64,000 nt of DNA from NCBI GenBank assembly GCA_963705885.1, contig OY970120.1:2914001-2978000 (forward strand). Reading direction: 5' to 3'. How positions within the stretch are numbered: the first letter of the stretch is position 1; each line of letters starts with the position of its first letter. Positions 8,786-19,250 of the stretch are shown here, piece by piece. This DNA is from MFD01275-c22 sp963705885 (GTDB taxonomy: Bacteria; Actinomycetota; Actinomycetes; JACCUZ01). The notes under the pieces are model-generated. The model was not told where the DNA came from. It did not search any database and saw only the letters and a list, made by a program, of their open reading frames with translations. Position numbers and translations under genes: made by a program.

Positions 8786-9662
8786 GGCCGAGGTCCCGGT
8801 GGGTCACGTTGGTCTCGACGCCCGACTCGCTCAGGCGGCGGGCGAGCTCCTCGGCCATGGCCACCGACCGGTGCTTGCCGCCCGTGCAGCCGACGGCCAC
8901 CGTGGCGTAGCGCTTGCCCTCCCGCTGGTAGCCCTCGCCGATGACGGCGAGCAGGCGCTCGTAGACGTCGAGGAACTCCGCCGCTCCGGTCTGGGACATC
9001 ACGTAGTCGCGGACGGCGGCGTCCCGGCCGTTCTGCGGGCGCAGCTCGGGCACCCAGTGCGGGTTGGGCAGGAAGCGGCAGTCGACGACCAGGTCGGCGT
9101 CGACGGGCAGGCCGTACTTGTAGCCGAAGGACATCACGGTGGCGTGCAGGCCCGGCGCCACGTCCTCGAACGACTCGCGGACCTTGGCGGCGAGCTCGTG
9201 CACGTTGAGGTTGCTGGTGTCGACGACGATGTCGGCGTCGGCCCGCAGGTCCCGCAGCAGCTCGCGCTCCCGGGCGATGCCCTCGACGACACGGCCGTCA
9301 CCCTGCAGCGGGTGCGGCCGGCGGTTGGCCTCGTAGCGACGGACGAGGGCGTCGTCGGCGGCCTCCAGGAACACGATGCGCGGGTCGCTGCCGTCGGCGG
9401 CCAGCTCGGCCCGGGCCGCGGTCAGGTCGGCGAAGAACGCCCCGCTCCGTACGTCCACGACCGCGGCGATCCGGGCGACGTCGCCGCGCGACCGGCCGCC
9501 GAGCTCGGCCAGCGTCGGGATCAGCGCAGGCGGCAGGTTGTCGACGACGAACCACCCGAGGTCCTCGAGCACCTTGGCCGCGGTGCTCCGGCCGGCCCCG
9601 GACATGCCGGTGATGATCGCCAGCTCGGGCGTCGTCGGCACCTGGTCGCTCGCGTCGGTCAC
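8778..9662 (-). CDS. rapZ: RapZ-family nucleotide-binding protein
   Basis: The 294-residue product (GTG 9662, overlapping the uvrC stop as GTGA) has a P-loop IITGMSGAGRSTAAKVLED near residues 16-34 and a GWFVVDNLPPALIPTL segment. The conserved C-terminal domain includes SFGYKYGLPVDADLVVDCRFLPNP and VGCTGGKHRSVAMAEELA. This is the RapZ/YvcJ family. In E. coli RapZ senses glucosamine-6-phosphate and steers small-RNA decay; in actinomycetes the role is less clear. Synteny with yvcK and whiA supports a link to envelope precursor metabolism. Confidence 0.95.
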   Translation of the reverse strand: MTDASDQVPTTPELAIITGMSGAGRSTAAKVLEDLGWFVVDNLPPALIPTLAELGGRSRGDVARIAAVVDVRSGAFFADLTAARAELAADGSDPRIVFLEAADDALVRRYEANRRPHPLQGDGRVVEGIARERELLRDLRADADIVVDTSNLNVHELAAKVRESFEDVAPGLHATVMSFGYKYGLPVDADLVVDCRFLPNPHWVPELRPQNGRDAAVRDYVMSQTGAAEFLDVYERLLAVIGEGYQREGKRYATVAVGCTGGKHRSVAMAEELARRLSESGVETNVTHRDLGRE

Positions 9663-11812
9663 TCCCGCTCACCCTCCCGCGCGACGGCCCGCGTCGTGGG
9701 CACCGGCTCGTCGTCGTCGAGGATCTCACCGGTCGCGGTGTTGACGGCCACCGGAGTGGACCGGCTGCCGGCGCGTGCGGCCAGGGCGGTCACGACGGAC
9801 TCGGCGGTCCGCCGGCCGATGCCCGGCACCTCCATCACGTCCTCGACGGATGCGGCCGAGAGGCGCTTGAGCGACCCGAACCGCTTCAGCAGCGCCGTCC
9901 GGCGCGTGTCTCCCAGCCCGGGGACCCCGTCGAGCGCGCTGGAGGTCATCGATCGCGAGCGCCGGCTGCGGTGCAGGGCGATCGCGAAGCGGTGCGCCTC
10001 GTCGCGCACCCGCTGCAGCAGGTAGAGCCCTTCGCTGGTCCGTGGCAGCACCACGGGGTGCGGGTCGCCCGGCAGCCAGACCTCCTCCAGGCGCTTGGCC
10101 AGGCCGCACAGCGCGACGTCGTCGATGCCCAGCTCGTCGAGCGCCCGCTGCGCGGCAGCGACCTGAGGGGCGCCGCCGTCGACCACGACGAGGTTCGGGG
10201 CGTACGCGAACCGGCGCGGCCGTCCTGTCTCCGGGTCGATGCCGGCGGGGAGGTCCGGACCCCCTGCTGCGCTGCCGCCACTGTTGCCGGCAGGGCTGGT
10301 GGCCGAGACCGCGCCGGTGGCGGATACGTGGGCAGGGTCCGCCGCGCCTGCTGCCCTGCCGCCACTGTTGGCGGCAGGGCTGTAGGGGGTGAGGTCGACG
10401 TCCCCGGTCTCGGCGTGCTCCTCCACGAAGCGGCGGAACCGCCGGCTGATGACCTCGTGGATCGAGGCGACGTCGCCGCGCCCGGAGCCGCCACGGATCA
10501 CGAACCGGCGGTACTCGCTCTTGCGGGCCAGGCCGTCCTCGAACACGACCATCGAGGCGACCACGTCCTGCTCCTGCAGGTGGGACACGTCGTAGCACTC
10601 GATGCGCAGCGGCGCCTCGCCGAGCCCGAGGGCGTCCTGGATCTCCTGCAACGCCAGGCTGCGCGCGGTCAGGTCGGTGCCGCGCTTGGTCTTGTGCAGG
10701 GCGAGCGACTGCTCGGCGTTGCGCGTCACGGTCTGCATCAGCGCCCGCTTGTCCCCCCGCTGCGGAACCCGCAACGACACCGCCGACCCGCGCAGGCCGC
10801 TCAGCCACGCGCTGACCGCCTCGGCGTCCGGCGGCAGCGCCGGGACGAGCACCTCCCGGGGCACCGAGTCGCCGGTCTCGCCGCCGTAGACCTGCAGCAC
10901 GAAGTGCTCGACCAGGTCGCCGGTCGTGAGGTCCTCGACCTTGTCGACCACCCAGCCGCGCTGCCCCCGCACCCGGCCGCCGCGGACGTAGAACACCTGT
11001 ACGGCCGCCTCGAGCGGGTCCTCGGCGAGGGCGACCACGTCGGCGTCGGTGCCGTCGCCGAGGACGACCGATTGCTTCTCGACGGCCCGCTCGAGGGCCT
11101 TGATGTCGTCGCGCAGCCGGGCCGCCCGCTCGTAGTCCTGGTTGGCCGCCGCGACCTGCATCTCCTTCTCCAGCCGGCGCAGGAACGTCGCCGTCTGGCC
11201 GGCCATGAAGTCGCAGAAGTCGTCGACGATCGCCCGGTGCTCCTCGGCGCTGACCCGGCCCACGCAGGGCGCCGAGCACTTGCCGATGTAGCCGAGCAGG
11301 CACGGCCGGCCCACCTGCCCTGCTCGCGTGAAGACGCCGGCCGAGCAGGTGCGGGCCGGGAACACCCGCAGCAGCAGGTCGAGGGTCTCGCGGATCGCCC
11401 AGGCGTGCGCGTAGGGCCCGAAGTAGCGCACGCCCTTCTTCTTGGGGCCGCGCATCACCTGCAGCCGGGGGAACTCCTCGTTGAGGGTGACGGCCAGGCT
11501 CGGGTAACTCTTGTCGTCGCGGTAGCGGACGTTGAAGCGGGGGTCGAACTCCTTGATCCAGTTGTACTCCAGCTGCAGCGCCTCGACCTCGGTGCTGACC
11601 ACCGTCCACTCGACGCTGGCTGCGCTGGTGACCATGGTCTGGGTGCGGGCGTGCAGGTTGGCGAGGTCCTGGAAGTACGACGACAGGCGCGGGCGCAGGC
11701 TGCGCGCCTTGCCCACGTAGATCACCCGGCCCCGCTCGTCGCGGAACCGGTAGACGCCCGGCGCGTCGGGGATGGACCCCGGCGCGGGACGGTAGGACGC
11801 CGGGTCGGTCAC
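9659..11812 (-). CDS. uvrC: Excinuclease ABC subunit C
   Basis: The 717-residue product has an N-terminal GIY-YIG nuclease (DAPGVYRFRD, then VIYVGKARSL), a UVR helix pair at about 205-245 (EKEMQVAAANQDYERAARL), the RNase H-like C-terminal nuclease (ECYDVSHLQEQDVVASMVVF) and a tandem helix-hairpin-helix at the end (PGLGDTRRTALLKRFGS, VPGIGRRTAESVV). It makes both incisions in nucleotide excision repair with UvrA and UvrB. Between the two RNase H blocks is a long low-complexity linker (about residues 473-540) containing two in-frame copies of a palindromic 35-base repeat, encoding PAANSGG and PAGNSGG. It is the first gene of the uvrC-rapZ-yvcK-whiA run. Confidence 0.97.
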   Translation of the reverse strand: MTDPASYRPAPGSIPDAPGVYRFRDERGRVIYVGKARSLRPRLSSYFQDLANLHARTQTMVTSAASVEWTVVSTEVEALQLEYNWIKEFDPRFNVRYRDDKSYPSLAVTLNEEFPRLQVMRGPKKKGVRYFGPYAHAWAIRETLDLLLRVFPARTCSAGVFTRAGQVGRPCLLGYIGKCSAPCVGRVSAEEHRAIVDDFCDFMAGQTATFLRRLEKEMQVAAANQDYERAARLRDDIKALERAVEKQSVVLGDGTDADVVALAEDPLEAAVQVFYVRGGRVRGQRGWVVDKVEDLTTGDLVEHFVLQVYGGETGDSVPREVLVPALPPDAEAVSAWLSGLRGSAVSLRVPQRGDKRALMQTVTRNAEQSLALHKTKRGTDLTARSLALQEIQDALGLGEAPLRIECYDVSHLQEQDVVASMVVFEDGLARKSEYRRFVIRGGSGRGDVASIHEVISRRFRRFVEEHAETGDVDLTPYSPAANSGGRAAGAADPAHVSATGAVSATSPAGNSGGSAAGGPDLPAGIDPETGRPRRFAYAPNLVVVDGGAPQVAAAQRALDELGIDDVALCGLAKRLEEVWLPGDPHPVVLPRTSEGLYLLQRVRDEAHRFAIALHRSRRSRSMTSSALDGVPGLGDTRRTALLKRFGSLKRLSAASVEDVMEVPGIGRRTAESVVTALAARAGSRSTPVAVNTATGEILDDDEPVPTTRAVAREGERE
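10263..10297. repeat. Palindromic 35-base repeat, copy 1, inside uvrC
   Basis: Copy 1 matches copy 2 (10347-10381) at 33 of 35 positions. The core GCTGCCGCCACTGTTGCCGG is nearly self-complementary. It is read in frame as part of a Ser-Gly-Ala-rich linker in UvrC, and the two copies start exactly 84 bases (28 codons) apart. Confidence 0.75.
10347..10381. repeat. Palindromic 35-base repeat, copy 2, inside uvrC
   Basis: Here the core is a perfect hairpin: CCTGCCGCCA and TGGCGGCAGG form a 10-bp stem around CTGT. It differs from copy 1 at two positions only and preserves the uvrC frame. No further copies were seen in the window. Confidence 0.75.
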
Positions 11813-11870
11813 CCGGCAACCCTACGACCGACGCCTGTCACCCGCAGGCCGTGCGGGTGCTGACGACCGG

Positions 11871-12392
11871 TCAGGCGCGGACGACCTCGTCGCCCTCGAC
11901 CGACACCGGGATCTCGCGCAGCGGGCTTCTCGCCGGACCGTTCTTCACGCTGCCGTCGGCGGCGCTGAACGCGCTACCGTGGCACCGGCAGTTGATGGTG
12001 TTCTTCTTGACGCTGGTGACCGTGCACTGCGAGTGGGTGCACACCGCGGTGAAGGCCTTGAACTCGCCCGCGGAGGGCTGGGTCACCACGATCTTCTGGT
12101 CCTCGAGGATCACCCCGCGCCCCACCGGGACGTCCGCCGCGGCCACGAGCGTGCCCCCGGGGCTGTCGGTGGCCCCGGAGCCGTCAGAGCCCTCGGTACC
12201 GGGTGCCTCGGCCGTCGGCCCCGAGGTGCCCGGGTCGGCGGTGGAGTCGTTCCCGCCACAGGCGGCGAGCAGGGCGGCACCGGCACCCGAGACCGCGGCG
12301 ATCCGGAGCACGGTGCGCCGGGACACCCTGCTCTGGCCCGCCGGTGCGGTCGCGTCGGGTTCGAGGAGAGGGTCGGGAGTCGTCGGAGCCAT
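11871..12392 (-). CDS. Rieske [2Fe-2S] protein with Tat and lipoprotein signals
   Basis: The product carries a twin-arginine signal (SRRTVLRIAA) ending in a lipobox-like LLAAC, so it should be exported folded and lipid-anchored. A Ser/Thr/Gly-rich linker follows, then a Rieske domain with VCTHSQC and CRCHGSAF. These supply the Cys-His pairs for the cluster, plus the extra two cysteines that form the stabilising disulfide of bc1-type Rieske proteins. It is small (173 residues from ATG 12392) and has no cytochrome partner nearby. GTG 12428, which overlaps the upstream kinase stop as GTGA, would add 12 residues and is a real alternative start. Confidence 0.9.
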   Translation of the reverse strand: MAPTTPDPLLEPDATAPAGQSRVSRRTVLRIAAVSGAGAALLAACGGNDSTADPGTSGPTAEAPGTEGSDGSGATDSPGGTLVAAADVPVGRGVILEDQKIVVTQPSAGEFKAFTAVCTHSQCTVTSVKKNTINCRCHGSAFSAADGSVKNGPARSPLREIPVSVEGDEVVRA

Positions 12393-12424
12393 GCCCCCGC
12401 GAACGATCGACGGACCGGAATGGT

Positions 12425-14569
12425 TCACGCCGTCGCCGCGACCCGGAGCGCGATCAGGTCACAGAGACCTTCGAGCTCCTCGGCGAAGGGCGTCTCGGAG
12501 CTCGTCAGCGAGCCGATCGTCTCCCCGTGCAGGCGCACCGGCACGGTCAGCGCGGCCGTGGCCGGGTCGCCGCACGCCACGTCCACCCGCCCGACACCCG
12601 GGTGCTCGACCTCCAGGGAGAGGACCCCGAGTCCCCACGCCTCGCGCAGGCCGGCCAGCCCCTCACGAACAGCGGTCTCGAGGTCAGGTTCGCGGACCAG
12701 GGCGGACACCAGCGCCTGGCCGCTCGAGATCACCCGCAGCCGCTGGGCAGCCCGTTCCTCCAGGTCGTGCTCCACGGTCACGTCCCGGAAGAACACGGAC
12801 ACACCGTCCTGGCTCGGGAAGACCCGGCTCTCGACCCAGCGTCCCAGGTCCGGGTAGTGCACCCGGGCCACCGTCGGTCGCTGCAGGCGGACCGCGTCGC
12901 GGTAGGCGGCCTCGGTCTCGGCCGAGAACTCGAACTCGTCCCAGCACACCTTCCCCGGCAGGTCGTGCCGCCGCACGAGGTCGGCGCCGACCTGGTTGAC
13001 GTAGACGTAGCGCCAGTGGCGGTCCAGCGCGGCGAAACCCTCCGAGATGCTCTCCATCGTCTGCTCGAGAAGGCTCAGCGACCGCGTGCCGCTGCCCGAT
13101 CCGGTGGCTCGCGACGAGTAGTCGGGCCAGGCGGGGACCCACGCCTCGACCAGCGTGCCGCCCCCCTCGGTCGCGTCGAGGCCACGGACCGAGCACCACC
13201 CGCCGAGGGACTCCGCGCGCTCGGCCATGCTCCGCAGCCCCATGTGGCCCGCGACCCGTGCCGGGCGGCCGCGCGCCGGCAGCGCCAGGGCGGGCGGCAC
13301 CCCCCGGCCGTCGTCACGGACGGACAGCGTGTAGCCGGCGTCGCTCTCTGCCACCTGGACCTCGACGTTCTCCGCCGCCGCATGGGTCCGCACGTTGGCC
13401 AGCGCCTCCTGTGCGATCCGGAACAGGACGCGCGACACGTGCACCGGCGGCGGCTCCCGCAGCGACCCCCGCACCTCGCTGGCGAACGGCTCGTCGCGGC
13501 AGACCTGCGCCAGGTGCTCGCGCAGCCCGGCCACGAGATCCTGCTCGAGACGGTCCGGCACGTCCAGCCAGACCAGCATCCGGCGCAGCTGGTCGGCGGC
13601 CTCCGCGACCGCGTCCACGGCGCCCCCGAGCACCTGCTCCACGTCCGGGGCCCGGCCCTCGAGGAGCCGCAGTGCGGTCTGGACCCGGATGCCGGCAGCG
13701 GCGACGGACTGGATCGTGTCGTCGTGCACCCCGTGGGCGATGCGCCGGCGCTCCGTCTCCTGCGCCTCGTGCAGGTGCAGGAGCAGGCCACGCTGCTGGC
13801 TGAGCCGGCGCTCCGACTCGCGCTCGACCTCGAGCTGGGCACTGATGTCGGTCTGGACCGTCGCCAGGGCCCTCGGCCCACCCGTCACGTGGTCGGTGAC
13901 CAGGAACGACGAGACCCGCACCGGGATGCCACGCCCCGTCGGCCAGTGCCGCAGGGTCGTCTCGCCCTCGTAGGACCCGTGCGCGACGACGGCCGGCTGC
14001 TCGACCTCGAGGCTGAGCCGCAGCCCCTCCTCCGTGAGGTAGTCCGCGACGGTGGTCGCGGTGACGTCGAGGTCGTCCGGGAGGCCGGCCATCCGCCGGC
14101 CGCCGGGGTTGACGTAGCGCACGGCGCCGTCGAGGTCGGCCAGGGCCACGAACTGCGGGGACGCGTCGACGAAGGCCCGGTAGAGCTCGAGGTCGTCGCG
14201 GGCGCGCACCCGGTCGGTGACGTCCACGGAGATGCCGAGGAGCCCGTCGACCCTGCCGTCGGCGGCGAACGTCGGCGAGATCCAGACGTCGAAGGCGCTG
14301 TCCCCCTCACGCCACGTGTAGGACCGCGCGTGGCCGTCAAGGACGTCCCGGAGGTGTCCGAGCTCGCGTGGCCGCCCGGCGTAGGCCTCGAACAGGTCCA
14401 CCCCGACCATCTGGCCCCCGGCGAGGGCCAGCGCGTCCAGCCCCGAGCCCTCCGAGTAGGTGCACACGCCGTCGAGGCCCGCCGCGAACACGATGACCGG
14501 CAGACGACCCAGGAGGTTGTCGAGCAGGACGTCGCGGTCCTGCGACAGGTCACCTGCCGCGGTCGTCAT
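12425..14569 (-). CDS. NarL-type sensor histidine kinase with PAS-PAS-kinase-PAS-GAF order
   Basis: The 714-residue product has two PAS-like domains at about 13-125 and 128-248. A HisKA_3 dimerisation domain follows with ERRRIAHGVHDDTIQ (phospho-acceptor His about 282), then a HATPase core at about 375-480 (RIAQEALANVRTHA with the N-box Asn about 392, DDGRGVPP, GHMGLRSMAERA). Unusually the chain continues: a third PAS-like domain at about 500-600 (ISEGFAALDRHWRYVYVN) and a GAF-like domain at about 615-714. No transmembrane segment is seen, so it is cytosolic. Its ATG overlaps the stop of the response regulator by four bases (ATGA), which marks the cognate pair. Ligand unknown; PAS cofactors are possible. 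Confidence 0.9.
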   Translation of the reverse strand: MTTAAGDLSQDRDVLLDNLLGRLPVIVFAAGLDGVCTYSEGSGLDALALAGGQMVGVDLFEAYAGRPRELGHLRDVLDGHARSYTWREGDSAFDVWISPTFAADGRVDGLLGISVDVTDRVRARDDLELYRAFVDASPQFVALADLDGAVRYVNPGGRRMAGLPDDLDVTATTVADYLTEEGLRLSLEVEQPAVVAHGSYEGETTLRHWPTGRGIPVRVSSFLVTDHVTGGPRALATVQTDISAQLEVERESERRLSQQRGLLLHLHEAQETERRRIAHGVHDDTIQSVAAAGIRVQTALRLLEGRAPDVEQVLGGAVDAVAEAADQLRRMLVWLDVPDRLEQDLVAGLREHLAQVCRDEPFASEVRGSLREPPPVHVSRVLFRIAQEALANVRTHAAAENVEVQVAESDAGYTLSVRDDGRGVPPALALPARGRPARVAGHMGLRSMAERAESLGGWCSVRGLDATEGGGTLVEAWVPAWPDYSSRATGSGSGTRSLSLLEQTMESISEGFAALDRHWRYVYVNQVGADLVRRHDLPGKVCWDEFEFSAETEAAYRDAVRLQRPTVARVHYPDLGRWVESRVFPSQDGVSVFFRDVTVEHDLEERAAQRLRVISSGQALVSALVREPDLETAVREGLAGLREAWGLGVLSLEVEHPGVGRVDVACGDPATAALTVPVRLHGETIGSLTSSETPFAEELEGLCDLIALRVAATA

Positions 14570-15267
14570 GCTTGCGCCGGGCTCGGTGGGTCGATGATCC
14601 CGTCCCGGATGGCGATCGAGAGCGCCTCGAGCTTGGAGTGGGCGCCGAGCTTGGTCAGGATGCCCTGGACGTGGTTGCGCACGGTGTTCACGGAGATGAA
14701 CAACCGCGTCGCGATGACACCGTTGGTGAGGCCCTCGGCGATCAGCCGCAGGATCTCCAGCTCGCGGGCGGTCAGGTCGCTGACAGGCCCGCTGCGCTGC
14801 TGCTGCAGCCGGTTGAGGAGGCGGGCCAGCAGCTCCGAGCTGACGGTGATCTCGCCTGCCGCGGCGGTGCGCACCGCGGCCACGAGCTCGTCGAGCGGGC
14901 TGGTCTTGAGGATGAACCCCGCACAACCCGCCTCCGTCGCCGTCACCAGCATGGAGTCCTCGGCCGCGGCGGTGAGCACGACCACGTCGACGGCCGGCCG
15001 GAGTCGCTTGAGCTCACCGATCGAGTCCACCCCCAGACCGTCGGGGAGACGGTGGTCGAGCAGCACCACGTCGGGCTCCGCCGACACCACCATCGCGCGG
15101 GCCTCGGCGAGGCTGGTGGCCGTGCCGACCACCGCGAAGTCGGGCTCTGCCCCCAGGGCCAGGGACAGGCTCTCCGCGAAGACGGCATGGTCGTCGACGA
15201 CGACGAGCCGTGTCGGGCGGCCCGCCGGATCCGGCGCCCCGTGCCCGCCTCGCCCCGCACCTGTCAC
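14566..15267 (-). CDS. LuxR/NarL-family response regulator
   Basis: The 233-residue product has an N-terminal receiver (LVVVDDHAVFAESLSLAL, phospho-acceptor Asp about 71 in VVLLDHRLPDG, Thr in VVLTAAAEDSM, Lys in FILKTSPLDEL). The C-terminal LuxR-type helix-turn-helix lies at about 165-228 (LTARELEILRLIAEGLTNGVIA, then ISVNTVRNHVQGILTKLGAHSK). It is the first gene of a two-gene operon with the kinase downstream, joined by an ATGA overlap. Targets are unknown; the Rieske lipoprotein gene immediately after the kinase and the divergent single-domain receiver are candidates by position. Confidence 0.95.
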   Translation of the reverse strand: MTGAGRGGHGAPDPAGRPTRLVVVDDHAVFAESLSLALGAEPDFAVVGTATSLAEARAMVVSAEPDVVLLDHRLPDGLGVDSIGELKRLRPAVDVVVLTAAAEDSMLVTATEAGCAGFILKTSPLDELVAAVRTAAAGEITVSSELLARLLNRLQQQRSGPVSDLTARELEILRLIAEGLTNGVIATRLFISVNTVRNHVQGILTKLGAHSKLEALSIAIRDGIIDPPSPAQA

Positions 15268-15476
15268 GAGCGTCCCCCGGTCCTGGAAGTCCCAGGCCTA
15301 CACCCTGCCACGGATGGAGCACTCTGCGTACAACAACCGTCACCTGATCCATCGGGACCAGGACCACCGGTGCGATCGCACCTGGAGTCGTCGTGCGGCC
15401 CGGCCGACGATCGTGGAGCGGCGCGACGCGGACCGCGCCCGGTCCGTGCTGCCTGCCGTCCGAGAGGAGCCCTGCC

Positions 15477-15896
15477 GTGTCGCTGCGCGTGCTCCTCGCC
15501 GACGACAGCGCTGTCGTGCGCGCGGCTCTGCGGGACCTCCTGACATCGGCGGGGCACCAGGTGGTCGCGGAGGTCACCGCCGGCTCGGACGCCGTGGCTG
15601 CGGCTCGGGAGCACGCCCCGGACGTCGCGGTGGTCGACATCGACATGCCCGGCGGGGGCGCGGACCTGGTGCGCGAGCTGACCGGCCTCACCCGGCCGCC
15701 CCGGGTCATGGCCCACAGCGCGCACGACGACGAGCGGACCGTGGTGGCCGTGCTCACCGCCGGCGCCACCGGCTACGTCGTGAAGGGCCTGGCGGCCGAC
15801 GACCTCGAGAGCTGCGTCCGCCGCTGCGCCGACGGGGTCCTCTTCGTCGTGGCGCGCTGCGCGGACCAGGTGCGCGGTCGGCTCGGGGTCGGCTGA
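15477..15896 (+). CDS. Stand-alone response-regulator receiver domain
   Basis: The 139-residue protein contains only a receiver fold: VLLADDSAVVRAALRDLL with the acidic pair, the phospho-acceptor Asp about 54 in AVVDIDMPGGG, and GYVVKGLAADDL with the conserved Lys. No output domain follows. GTG 15477 is preceded by GAGAGGAG about seven bases upstream, a good ribosome site. It is divergent from the histidine kinase/LuxR operon and probably takes phosphate from or competes for that kinase (inference). The T/S switch position reads VMAHSAHDD, so a Ser is present where Thr is usual. Confidence 0.88.
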   Translation: MSLRVLLADDSAVVRAALRDLLTSAGHQVVAEVTAGSDAVAAAREHAPDVAVVDIDMPGGGADLVRELTGLTRPPRVMAHSAHDDERTVVAVLTAGATGYVVKGLAADDLESCVRRCADGVLFVVARCADQVRGRLGVG

Positions 15897-15993
15897 CCAG
15901 ACCGACGCGTCGCCGGTGACCCGGATGGACTACGGGGAGACGGTTCGAACGGACCTCGCCCTGACGGCCCGGCGCGGGCATGCTCGGACGTGG

Positions 15994-16039
15994 AGATGCC
16001 CCGGCGTCCACCGTCGCTGACTGCCGGGCCGGGGCATCT
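15994..16039. terminator. 12-bp stem hairpin between convergent genes
   Basis: AGATGCCCCGGC (15994-16005) and GCCGGGGCATCT (16028-16039) are perfectly complementary around a 22-base loop. The element lies between the receiver gene and the convergent uvrA, as expected for a bidirectional terminator. Confidence 0.6.
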
Positions 16040-16046
16040 GAGAGGA

Positions 16047-16084
16047 CCCGGTTGGGATCGTTCCCCCGTGCGGTCCCAACCGGG
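16047..16084. terminator. 11-bp stem hairpin downstream of uvrA
   Basis: CCCGGTTGGGA (16047-16057) and TCCCAACCGGG (16074-16084) pair perfectly around a 16-base loop, 29 bases past the uvrA stop. Together with the hairpin at 15994-16039 it forms a tandem terminator for the two convergent transcripts. Confidence 0.65.
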
Positions 16085-16112
16085 GTCGTCGCCTCCCGGT
16101 CGGGGGTCCCAC

Positions 16113-19085
<2,973 letters not shown>

Positions 19086-19238
19086 GGAGACCCTTCGACG
19101 CCGGCCACAGACGGTCCGTCTGCTGTCCCGGTCATCGTAGATGTCCCGTCGGACAGCGCCGTCGCCTCACCGACCGCACCGGCCGGAACCCGTGCGGCGC
19201 CCCCGGTGCGGCGTCCCTCGCCCGGCCTGGCCGGAACC

Positions 19239-19250
19239 TAGACTGCCCCG
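19239..19250 (+). promoter_or_regulatory. Predicted leaderless promoter (-10 TAGACT)
   Basis: TAGACT at 19239-19244 ends six bases before GTG 19251. That spacing places the transcription start on the start codon itself, the arrangement of leaderless actinobacterial mRNAs. No ribosome-binding sequence is present, and the -35 region is weak. Confidence 0.5.

Noticed and set aside
10263..10381. CRISPR or tandem repeat array
   Set aside because: Only two copies, one spacer and an intact reading frame through both; it is a repeated linker element in uvrC.
15943..15950. GTTCGAAC palindrome as a LexA/SOS box
   Set aside because: It lacks the spaced TCGAAC-N4-GTTCGA form and lies downstream of uvrA, not before any repair gene.
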